Origin: Candidatus Poseidoniales archaeon
Lineage (GTDB): Archaea; Thermoplasmatota; Poseidoniia; Poseidoniales; Thalassarchaeaceae
Assembly: GCA_028283505.1 (NCBI GenBank)
Contig: JAPOFX010000002.1
Coordinates: forward strand, 1 to 64,000
DNA: 64,000 bases
Direction of reading: 5' to 3'
Both the position numbers and the translations under genes were made by a program. The number at the start of each line of letters is the position of its first letter. The first letter of the stretch is position 1. Shown here piece after piece: positions 1 through 8,200 of the stretch. The notes under the pieces are model-generated. The model did not search any database. It was not told where the DNA came from and saw nothing but the letters and a program-made list of their open reading frames with translations.

Positions 1-1753
1 CCTTCTCCCGAAGTTACAGAGCGATTTTGCCGAGTTCCTTCGCGGTACTTTGCCCGTCACACCTTAGGCTACTCACCCAGGGGCACCTGTGTCAGTTCTC
101 GGTACGGTCACCTCTGCGGTTTTTCATGGGACCTAGGCCTCATTCATCTTTTGCTCACGTCTTCTCGATTTTCTCACCATGACGGTTCTCCGATCGATTA
201 TTACGCTTCGCCGTCCCGACAGGAACGGTAGAACTAGCCCAAGCCGTTACCATTGTTGCAGAGGGGCATACGAATATTAACGCATTTCCCTTTCGAACAT
301 CTCGGTTAAGGATGTCCTTAGGACCGGCTAACCCTCGGCTGATGATCATTGCCGAGGAACCCTGGCCCCTTCGGTGGAGCGGATTCTCACCACTCTATGC
401 TGCTACTCTTCCCTAGATTCTCATATGTACACGGTCCACGAGATTTCACAACCTCGCTTCTGCCCGAGCACATCGCCGCGCTACCACATCTCCTTTCGGA
501 GGTTCAGCGTATCGGTGTCCAGTTTGAGTCCCGTCCATTTTCCCGGCCCGCAAGCTAGACCAGTGATCTGTTACGAACTCTTTCAAGGATGGCTGCCTCT
601 AAGCCCACCTTCTGGTTGTTTTCGACCACGGACACGGTTTGTCATTAACACTTAACTGGAACTTTGGGACCTTAACGCTGAGCTGGTTTATTCACCTTTC
701 GTCACGGTAGCTTACCCACCGTGGCTCACTCCCCGCGTCTACGACGATTGCAACTTTGGAGTTTGACAGCGTACCGAGGGATCGCTCCCCCTAAATACCC
801 AATCAGTGCTCTACATCACAATCTATCTCAACGGAGATCTACCTACGAGTAGTCTCGCGCGGAACCTGCTATTGCCCATCTCGATTGGACTTTCACCCCT
901 ATACCCAGCTCGTCCGAGCGATTTGCACATCAGCAACGGTTCGATCCTCCACCCAAGTTTCCTCGGGCTTCAATCTGGCCAGGCATAGATCGATAGGCTT
1001 CAGGTCTCCCACCATTGACTCCGGGCGAGCGCACCCAGTCCCTGACCGCTAACGCGGCTGCGGACCTTTCGGTTTCCCTTCGGCTTCGCAGATCAACTGC
1101 TTAACCTCGCCAATGATTAGAACTCCCAGGGGCATTTTTCGAAACGCACGAATAGACGCTGCTCATATCTTCGCTTTCACGCCTATTCAGCTTGTTCCCG
1201 ACTGGTTTCAGGGTCTTTTCACATCCCGCTAAGGATACTTTTCAGCTTTCGCTCACGCTACTTGTCAACTATCGGTCTCGAGTAGTATTTAGGATTGGAA
1301 GTAACTGCCTCCCATATTCACGCGCGATATCCAACGCACGCTACTCTGGATTCATCACTTGGCCCTATCTAGTACGTGTACGGGACTTTCACCCTCTATG
1401 GTGCGCCGTCCCAGGACGACTTCCACTTCCTAGAATCGGGCTACAGACGATCCTAACCCCACATCTCCCCAAGGTTTCCCAAGGGGATTCGGTTTGTCCT
1501 ATTCCGTTTTCATTCGCCACTACTAACGGAATCTCTTTTGATTTCTATTCCTCCCCCTACTGAGATGCTTCAGTTCGGGGGGTTCCCTTTCCTTCACTAT
1601 ATCGAGGAATGGCACTGAGTGCCAGGAGGTCCAATTCAGCAATTCGCGGATCCATGAGATTCATGCCTCTCCCCGCGACTTATCGCAGCTTGTCACGACC
1701 TTCTTCGGCTCTCGAGCCGAGCCATCCCCCAGTCGGGTTGTAGCATCTTGTGA
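1..1753 (-). rRNA. 23S ribosomal RNA, 5' portion (partial)
   Basis: This is the reverse complement of roughly the first 1,750 nt of a 23S rRNA. Conserved antisense segments are visible, such as the helix next to the 5' end at about 1675-1740 (reads as GCTGCGATAAG on the minus strand) and the GTAACTTCGGGAGAAGG segment at the window edge. The 3' half lies outside the window. The 5' end near 1753 was placed by similarity to archaeal 23S starts and is good to about 10 nt. The length from the 5' end to the last conserved block is close to that of other 23S genes, so I see no large intron or inserted homing endonuclease in this part. No 16S gene or tRNA precedes it; the next gene upstream on the same strand encodes a protein. 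Confidence 0.97.
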
Positions 1754-1979
1754 TTCCACATACCCACCTGTGTGAGTCCTCTGGTATTCCAGGCATATCA
1801 ATTCAGGTTTCTCTGACCACTACGTCTCCCCGCGGGGCGAAGCGGCCTCAACCTTCTTACCCTGATACACGACTGTACCAAGGAGCACACAAAGCATCTC
1901 GGCGACCTACATTTGGTATATGAAGTAACCGGGGTGAATCACTTTCTTTTGTACACAAAAACATCTCTCAGTAACACGG
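1754..1979 (-). other. 23S rRNA leader and upstream region, no protein gene seen
   Basis: About 225 nt separate the 23S 5' end from the stop codon of the upstream zinc-ribbon gene. The stretch contains a perfect 10-nt palindrome (CCCCGCGGGG, 1828-1837) that could belong to a processing stem. The matching 3' trailer is outside the window, so pairing with it cannot be tested. I see no tRNA-like cloverleaf here. A short plus-strand ORF that crosses this region looks spurious. Confidence 0.6.
1912..1924 (-). promoter_or_regulatory. Candidate TATA box for the 23S rRNA transcript
   Basis: Read on the minus strand the sequence is TTCATATACC, the best TATA-like element between the upstream stop codon and the 23S 5' end. 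Archaeal start sites lie about 25 nt downstream of the box, which would put the transcript start near 1890 and give a leader of about 140 nt. This is sequence resemblance only. Confidence 0.3.
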
Positions 1980-2333
1980 TTATTCATTGTGATCTGGAGA
2001 TTCATCGAGTCCGAAAATTATGTTTTTTCGCATTGACTGTTTTGGCTCGTCATTTATCCCAAAAGGTATTTTGTGCAAAAATGGTGATTTTTCATTGTTT
2101 TCAGATACATTTTCAACTTTATCAGGCATTGGTGAATCATCGAGACCGAAGGCTGGAACGTTTGAGATATTCACCGATGGGGTCTGAAGGTCAAATGGCA
2201 GTTCTACATCTTTGGAAAAAATATCTTTGAGATCATTGTGCTCGCCAGACTCTAATTTATCTTCCGGGGAGGCCCCGCAAGATGGGCATGAATCCAAATG
2301 TGAAGCCAAACCACAAATCCCGCATATCAGCAT
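1980..2333 (-). CDS. Small zinc-ribbon protein with repeated FGLDDSP-like motifs
   Basis: The 117-residue protein opens with a zinc-ribbon knuckle: Cys4-x2-Cys7 and Cys16-x2-Cys19. The rest is acidic, low-complexity and probably disordered. Three short related motifs sit in it: AFGLDDSPMPD, PFGINDEPKQ and IFGLDESPD at the C-terminus. Such motifs look like linear binding sites for a partner protein, but the partner is unknown. The gene follows the transporter after 45 nt and has its own TATA-like box in that gap, and the 23S rRNA leader lies downstream. I do not recognise a named family. A role in rRNA transcription or ribosome assembly would be a guess from position alone. Confidence 0.75.
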   Translation of the reverse strand: MLICGICGLASHLDSCPSCGASPEDKLESGEHNDLKDIFSKDVELPFDLQTPSVNISNVPAFGLDDSPMPDKVENVSENNEKSPFLHKIPFGINDEPKQSMRKNIIFGLDESPDHNE

Positions 2334-2352
2334 AACGTTGGCTTGAGGCCAT

Positions 2353-2362
2353 CCATATTGAT
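2353..2362 (-). promoter_or_regulatory. Candidate TATA box for the zinc-ribbon gene
   Basis: The minus-strand reading is TCAATATGGA, centred about 25 nt upstream of the ATG at 2333. That spacing fits a leaderless archaeal transcript. No Shine-Dalgarno-like sequence precedes the ATG. Evidence is spacing and composition only. Confidence 0.35.
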
Positions 2363-2378
2363 GCTGTCGACTGTGAGG

Positions 2379-3920
2379 TTACTCTGCCTCATAATGTGCA
2401 CCTTCAGAGGCGCCACTTCCGTATATCATGGGTAATAGTGAGAGCGAGGCTATCATCATTCCAATGATGATCCCCCACTTTATCATTTCACTAGGCCAGT
2501 CTATGGCATACCTTACCACGCAGTAAACCGTAGCAAGAGCGACGCTCAATATCATTATCGGAAACCCTGTTTTGAAGAATCTATTGAAGGAAATGTCATT
2601 ACCAGACTCTTCGGCTAAACCTGCAGCTACAACGTTGGCTGAAGCCCCAATTATAGTTCCATTTCCTCCCAAACAGGCCCCTAAAGCAAGTGCCCATGCT
2701 AGTGGACCTAGTGCTAGATTAAGCTCTGGATCACTTGCAAGTTCAATTACAACCGGGACCATTGTAGCAGTGTAGGGTATATTGTCTATGAATGCTGAAG
2801 CAATCGCGGACACCCACAAGAGAAGAAGTACAGCGACCATGAGCCTATTTTTCTCTGAAGCCTGCGATATGGTGTCTGAAATTCCTGTGGCTATAGCATC
2901 AATCAGACCCATATATTCCAATCCATGAATCATGATGAACAGTCCGGCAAAGAAAATTATTGTAGTCCATTCGACCGCTTCCAGTTGTTCTTCAACATGG
3001 TGAGGAGAAGTCACAAGAAGCATTAGAACCGCTCCACCCAGAGCTATTGTGGCAACAGTGAACATTGGGTGAGGAAAGCTGGAGTGGGCAAAGAAAGCCA
3101 AAATGACTAACATTAGTATAAATCCGGATTTCTTCAGTAGTTCGGCGTCTTTGATATTATATCTTAGCCTCAATAAATCGAGGTTTCTATGTCTCTCTCC
3201 CGAAAGCCCCTCAGATTCGATCTTTGACAGAAGCCAGAAAGACGGTGCCATCGCGATAATTACCGCAGGGCCAACGTGAATAATGAAGTCGATGAAGGCT
3301 AAGCCCTGATCTGCTAGAATTGCATTATCTGACAATGCCTGGCTGTTTAGTTGGGCCCCTATTATGATATTCGGGGGGTCGCCTATTTGTGTTGCGGCTC
3401 CTCCAATGTTAGAGAACATCACCTCTGCTATTATCAATGGAACTGGTTCCAAATTCAATACTTTAGCAATCTGTATGGTAACCGGTACAATCAGGAGGAT
3501 TGTTGTTACGTTGTCTAAAAATGCGGAGAAAACAGCTGTAATTGTGCAGAGGATGAAGGTTAGTCTCCATATGGATCCCCCGCTAAGTGCGTATGCCTGT
3601 ACCGCTGCCCATTCAAATAACCCAGTCCTTCCAAGTATGTCTACGATTATCATCATGCCAATTAGCAGCCCTATTGTTTCCTCATCTATCCAAGTAACTA
3701 CAGTCCCTAGGTCTGGGCCATTTCCGATGTAGTGGAGTGTTACCACAGCTGCAATTCCGCCAACAGCCGCGGCTAATGCTCGGTGAACTAACTCGAAAAC
3801 AATTAGTGCATACACTGCAATCAGGATGGCAAATGCTGCGGGGACTGCCCAATCGGGCATTTCAGGTGCGACCCAAACTCCTGAATCTACTCCAGTAGCT
3901 AATGCCCTCGCGATGACCAT
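2379..3920 (-). CDS. ArsB/NhaD-superfamily ion transporter
   Basis: The 513-aa polytopic membrane protein has the two-fold layout of the ion transporter superfamily (ArsB, NhaD, P protein/OCA2). Each half carries the family signature: AFLDNVTTILLIVPV near residues 134-147 with NIGGAATQIGDPPNIIIG at 171-188, and AFIDNIPYTATMVPVV near 372 with CLGGNGTIIGASANVV near 413-428. These discontinuous helices form the substrate and cation site in the family. About 11 to 12 membrane spans are visible. Substrate cannot be set from sequence: arsenite, Na+/H+ antiport and dicarboxylate-like anions all occur in related groups, and no arsR or arsA gene is adjacent. The ATG at 3920 is preceded at the right distance by a TATA-like box, suggesting a separate leaderless transcript. 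Confidence 0.88.
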   Translation of the reverse strand: MVIARALATGVDSGVWVAPEMPDWAVPAAFAILIAVYALIVFELVHRALAAAVGGIAAVVTLHYIGNGPDLGTVVTWIDEETIGLLIGMMIIVDILGRTGLFEWAAVQAYALSGGSIWRLTFILCTITAVFSAFLDNVTTILLIVPVTIQIAKVLNLEPVPLIIAEVMFSNIGGAATQIGDPPNIIIGAQLNSQALSDNAILADQGLAFIDFIIHVGPAVIIAMAPSFWLLSKIESEGLSGERHRNLDLLRLRYNIKDAELLKKSGFILMLVILAFFAHSSFPHPMFTVATIALGGAVLMLLVTSPHHVEEQLEAVEWTTIIFFAGLFIMIHGLEYMGLIDAIATGISDTISQASEKNRLMVAVLLLLWVSAIASAFIDNIPYTATMVPVVIELASDPELNLALGPLAWALALGACLGGNGTIIGASANVVAAGLAEESGNDISFNRFFKTGFPIMILSVALATVYCVVRYAIDWPSEMIKWGIIIGMMIASLSLLPMIYGSGASEGAHYEAE

Positions 3921-3942
3921 GCATCTTCGAAGGAAATATTGC

Positions 3943-3953
3943 CTAAATATGTC
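3943..3953 (-). promoter_or_regulatory. Candidate TATA box for the ArsB/NhaD-type transporter
   Basis: The minus-strand reading is ACATATTTAGG, centred 28 nt upstream of the ATG at 3920. The spacing fits a leaderless mRNA, and the box lies wholly inside the 61-nt gap between the YhbY-type gene and the transporter. Confidence 0.4.
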
Positions 3954-3981
3954 ACTGTACTTGCGCCTTGATTTTTGTCAA

Positions 3982-4254
3982 TCATTTTCCAGACCAGAGA
4001 ACTACAACATTCCCCCTGCTGAATGAAATCTTGGAGGAGGTTGATGAGGCTAGAGATGAGAAAATCTCCGATCTTTGTGATGAGTCTTCTGCCACTCCTC
4101 TGTTGATCTTTATTTTGACTATTGACCTACTTGACAGTTGATCGGAGATCTCATCAATTACGGAATTAATTAGCCCTGATTTTCCTATCCTAACAGTGAT
4201 TGGGAGGTTTGGGTCCGATGAAATCTTGGTTATTCTAGTGGGAATTTCTGGCAT
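3982..4254 (-). CDS. YhbY/CRM-domain RNA-binding protein
   Basis: The 90-aa protein consists of a single CRM (YhbY-type) domain. Visible family features are the IGKSGL segment near residue 23, a predicted helix ending in LSSRSIVKIKINRG, and the C-terminal hydrophobic strand VVVLWSG. Bacterial YhbY associates with pre-50S ribosomes, and plant CRM proteins assist intron splicing. The archaeal member is a small RNA-binding protein, probably in ribosome assembly or tRNA maturation. Its start lies one base after the stop of the RNase P protein gene, so the two are almost certainly co-transcribed and translationally coupled. This linkage to RNase P supports a role in RNA processing. Confidence 0.85.
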   Translation of the reverse strand: MPEIPTRITKISSDPNLPITVRIGKSGLINSVIDEISDQLSSRSIVKIKINRGVAEDSSQRSEIFSSLASSTSSKISFSRGNVVVLWSGK

Positions 4255-4255
4255 A

Positions 4256-4573
4256 TTAATCCCTCATAAAGGAAGGACCTAAAGTCCTTACTGCATTACA
4301 ATCCAGGCAGCTTATCTTCAAGGATTTAGAGCGTATCCTCAGTTTTGAGTTTCTTCCTGGAATCAGAGCTGTCTTGCATTTCCTGCATATCGAGAGGCCG
4401 GAATATCCACCTTTCCTGATCCCATGTCTTTTACCGATTCTAAGAATTAGGTTGGTTGCAGAATTCAAAATAGTAGAGTCTTGATTGCTAAGCATCGTGG
4501 ATTCCAAATCCTTAACCGCCTGGATTGCGATGGCCTTCTTGGTATGCGTCCTGCTTTTGCCATTTCGTGGCAT
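4256..4573 (-). CDS. rnp4: Ribonuclease P protein component 4 (Rpr2/Rpp21 family)
   Basis: The 105-aa protein matches the archaeal Rnp4 family (eukaryotic Rpp21/Rpr2), which works with the RNase P RNA and three other proteins to remove 5' leaders from pre-tRNA. It has a basic N-terminus (MPRNGKSRTHTKK), an alpha-helical half, and a C-terminal zinc ribbon with CRKC near residue 63 and CLDC near residue 90. Between them is the basic stretch RNSKLRIRSKSLK, suited to RNA contact. Family length is normal. It follows adenylate kinase by 3 nt and precedes the YhbY-type gene by 1 nt, in a compact RNA-processing operon. Confidence 0.9.
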   Translation of the reverse strand: MPRNGKSRTHTKKAIAIQAVKDLESTMLSNQDSTILNSATNLILRIGKRHGIRKGGYSGLSICRKCKTALIPGRNSKLRIRSKSLKISCLDCNAVRTLGPSFMRD

Positions 4574-4576
4574 TTT

Positions 4577-5230
4577 CTACCTCCTTAGCTCATTTTCGAT
4601 TAGTTCCGATACTTGTTGTATGCTTCCTCTCCCATCGATTGAAATTACTCTCAGGTGACTTTCTTTTGATGCTTCGATATACCAATCGTAAAGTGGCTTT
4701 GTTTGCATGTGATAAGCATCCAATCTGCTTCTAACAGTGTCTTCTGTGTCATCTTTCCTCTGGATCAATCTAGAAGAAACATCAAATGGAGCAGGTTTGA
4801 ATTTTACATGATATATCTCTCCGGTTTGTGGATCCATTCTCCTTCCAACAATTCTTTCCACTATATCCTCATCTGGAACTTCAATCATTATTACGAGTGA
4901 GACGTTGGCGATTTTGGAGAGCTCTTCTGCTTGGGCTATAGTCCTGGGGAACCCATCAAAGAGCAAGCCACCAGAAGCATCATCTTGCTCCATTCTCTCA
5001 GAAATTAGGCCAATAATTATGTTATCAGGGACCAATAGGCCTTCATCCATGAAGCCTTTGGCCTCGATACCTAGCTGTGTTCCTTCTTTCACAGCGGCCC
5101 TGAGCATGTCCCCAGTTGAAACCTGCGGCTTCCCTGTGAAGATACTGATATTTCCTGCCTGAGTTCCTTTTCCTGCTCCCGGAGGTCCGAACAATACGAT
5201 TGATGTTGAGGTACTTAAATCCAGAGACAT
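4577..5230 (-). CDS. adk: Adenylate kinase
   Basis: The protein interconverts ATP + AMP and 2 ADP in the cytoplasm. The P-loop GPPGAGKGTQ, the AMP-binding STGDMLRAA and the DGFPRTIAQAE segment are intact, and RRMDPQTGEIYH marks a long-type LID domain without the four zinc cysteines. I chose the ATG at 5230 (217 aa). The longer reading frame from 5296 would add 22 poorly conserved residues and overlap the end of the upstream subtilase gene. The chosen start lies 31 nt beyond that gene's stop. Adk, rnp4 and the YhbY-type gene are separated by only 3 and 1 nt, so they form one transcription unit. Confidence 0.92.
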   Translation of the reverse strand: MSLDLSTSTSIVLFGPPGAGKGTQAGNISIFTGKPQVSTGDMLRAAVKEGTQLGIEAKGFMDEGLLVPDNIIIGLISERMEQDDASGGLLFDGFPRTIAQAEELSKIANVSLVIMIEVPDEDIVERIVGRRMDPQTGEIYHVKFKPAPFDVSSRLIQRKDDTEDTVRSRLDAYHMQTKPLYDWYIEASKESHLRVISIDGRGSIQQVSELIENELRR

Positions 5231-5261
5231 GAGTACCCCAGAGAGCCGACACTCATAACGG

Positions 5262-8200
5262 TCACGGACGGTTTTGTTCCCACCATAGGTGACCATAGGC
5301 GCTCCATTGCTCCATAGTCCAACCCTCTGGAAGTCCGCTCAATGGAAGGGGAGGGGCACCTTCGGGTGCGGACGGAATCTCAAGAGATGGCAGCGACGAA
5401 GATGAGATTGCATCCCTCATCTCCTCCTCAGAGACGGTACCGGTTAAGACCTCGCCTGAGGCGCTGGTCTCCAATGCGGCAGCCCTTCTTTCTGTTTGTG
5501 ACCCCGACAGTAAAGCAGATCCGGGAGGAATTAATTCCTCGTCCGGGCGAATTTCCATTGAAGAAGCCCTCCTAATTCTGACTCCGACAACGATGGATAA
5601 TGATACCACAAGGAGGAAGATTACCCCCATTGCCCATGATGGAATCATTCCCTCAGTAGATTCGCGGGCTTTGCTAACCTTGAGTTGAAGATACCCGTCA
5701 GTGGATGATTCTAAACCATCGGCGCTGGAGTTGGCGAAGAGGTCCACATCGACAATTCCATACTCAGCATTGCCGCTGGGATTTGCAAGTACCTCTACGA
5801 CTATTGATTGGCCGGGTCCTAGAGGCCCGGCTGTCGAAGGGTCTACTTGTAGATCCCATCCCTCATCTCCGGCCACTTCCAGAGAGACATCAGTTTCTGA
5901 GTTACCTATATTCTGAAGGGTAACATCGAATGTCGCTGGGATTCCGGGGGAGACGTCTTCGACAACAGGGTCAGATACCGTTAGGTCTAGCCAAGCTGAT
6001 TCCTTGACCATGACGTCCAGCCAAACCGTTCTTGAAAGATCGTCCCCGGCTGGGGTGATATATTGTATGATAACGGGTATTTTATTTTCTTGAGGTCCGG
6101 CTGATATGGCGCCGGGGAGCTCTAGAGCCACAGAAATAACAGCTTGTTGGTTCATTGCCATACCAAAGTTTCCTGCAGTCATGAAGCCACCAGACCAATC
6201 AGATGGTATTGTTCCGAGGGTGAGTGAGACAATTAAATCCACATTTCCAGTATTTTTTATCATTATATTGGCCACTCCCGTAAGGCCGGGTGCGGCAGAG
6301 ATGGATTGGTCTCCAGTTATGTCTAGTTCTGCTAGCTCCATAACGACCAACTTTGTTCGGTTTGAGATTACCTCGCCATTCGAGTGAGTGGTTCTTATTG
6401 TGATGGTGTTAGAGTCGCCCATTTGCGCCGCCATCGGAACTATTGTGTTGATTTGAAAACTTGCAGACTCACCAGCGGGAATCTCGACAGTGAAGGAGTC
6501 TAATGTCTGTTCGTCCCCGTAAACGATCTGTATTGGCCATGTATTCAATGAGGAGAATGCCTCAACTTCAAAAATCATGGGGATATTTCCATCGTTACTG
6601 ACATCGAGTAGTGTGGAAATCATTTCGCCGTTGAGTGCGGCCCTATCTTCAGCTAGTGCCAATGGACCCAATGGTGTGCCATCATCTAAGGTGATATCAG
6701 TATGGAAATCATCATTCGCCAGTACCCTAACAGTCACTGAATCAAACTTCACTAGGGAAGGGTCATTTACGGATTGTGTAACGCACGTTACGGCTTCAAT
6801 GGCTCCTGCTGATGGCTCTCCATTTGGCAGTTTGGGGATCTTTATTTTTATTGGTAATGTTGTGTAAAGAAGCCTTCCTATTGGATCGGTTAATATCACT
6901 GGTGATTCAGATTCCCAGATGTTTATTGGCCAAGAATTTTCTGTTGAGCAAGAGACTTCATATTGCGTGGGGCCATTTCCGTCATTCCCTACAGCGAGTG
7001 AGAAGGAGGCCCATTGCCCTGGTTCTGCCTCAGCTCCCCCTTCCCCTGCCAATACTGTAACGAGACCTTCAATTCGCTCAACTTCCGCCTCCAGCCTAAT
7101 CACATTGTTTACTGTCGGCGCATTGATGTCAAATAAATTCAGATCTGTAACGAAAGTTCCCGGCAACGCGAAAACGTCTCCCGGTAAAGATGAGGGGGTT
7201 GACTCAGGGTGGGCAGTGAGATTTAGCTCAACAATCACAGAATCCCCTTCTGTCCCCATGGGACTCAAATCCCAGGGTCCCGATTCGTTCAGTAGCTTCC
7301 ACCACTCATCCGTCGGAGGCTGAAGAACGCCGTTATCTGATATTACATTCACAGGAGAAACACTGAGTTGGACTGAAATCGGTGAGGTCCCCTCATTTTT
7401 TAGCTCCAGTGAGAAATAAACAGAGCTAGAATCTCTGGGGTTCATTGATCTGGATTTTGCATCCTGAAGCTCTGAAGGGGACGAAGGCAATTCTCCACTC
7501 TCTAATAAGGGAGTCACTCTGACTCCTATCTGGGAAACTTGAACTATAATCTCAATGATGTTGTTATTGTTACCTGTTAATTCATCATTCAACTCATCTA
7601 TCTCTGAGGAAGAGTCAAGGAAGAGCCTTAGGACGTGTTCTCCGGTGGTTGAGAATGAGTGAGGAAATGAAAGAGAGTCCATCGACCCTCCAGGTAGCTG
7701 TGAACGTCTGGAGGTATGCAATAAGTCTCCTGTGGTGATGTCATGGATCTCTATATCATAGGAATCTGTAGACGCTGTAGCTTGGTTTCCCCAAGCTGCC
7801 TCAATTAGGACTGTATCCCCCTGTAAGGGAGTATCAATTGAAGTCGACAAAGACCCCTCAAATACAGTAAGGTCGGAATAATACAGCTCCTGGCCCAAGT
7901 ATGTGGAAACTATGGAATATCCCTGAATGTCTCCTCCTGAGTTCCCAACCCGAATTGTCCAAACACCTTGAGAAGCATCCTCTATCTTGACTCTTTCTAG
8001 ATTGTTCAGTCTGTCTTCGATACCTCCCGTAACACTGAATCCAGAATTGAAGTGGTTTCCTAGGTAAGTTATGCCATTAGGAGATGTTACTGTTAAATCC
8101 AGATCATTAACCAGTCTCGCCGCTGACTGATTTGCCACCGAGGACCCTTTGAGGTCGTTCCATGCCAGTGTAACGTCTAATCCTGCTCCAGGTTCAACAT

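Noticed and set aside
349..1563. Several ORFs of 60-123 aa on the plus strand in the first 1.6 kb
   Set aside because: They lie antisense within conserved 23S rRNA sequence; the open frames are incidental.
1913..2230. 105-aa plus-strand ORF across the 23S upstream region
   Set aside because: It is antisense to the zinc-ribbon gene, whose Cys motif and repeats support the minus strand; the plus-strand product shows no recognisable features.
5231..5296. Longer N-terminus for adenylate kinase (start at 5296)
   Set aside because: The extra 22 residues overlap the end of the subtilase gene and precede the normal first strand of the family; ATG 5230 fits better.
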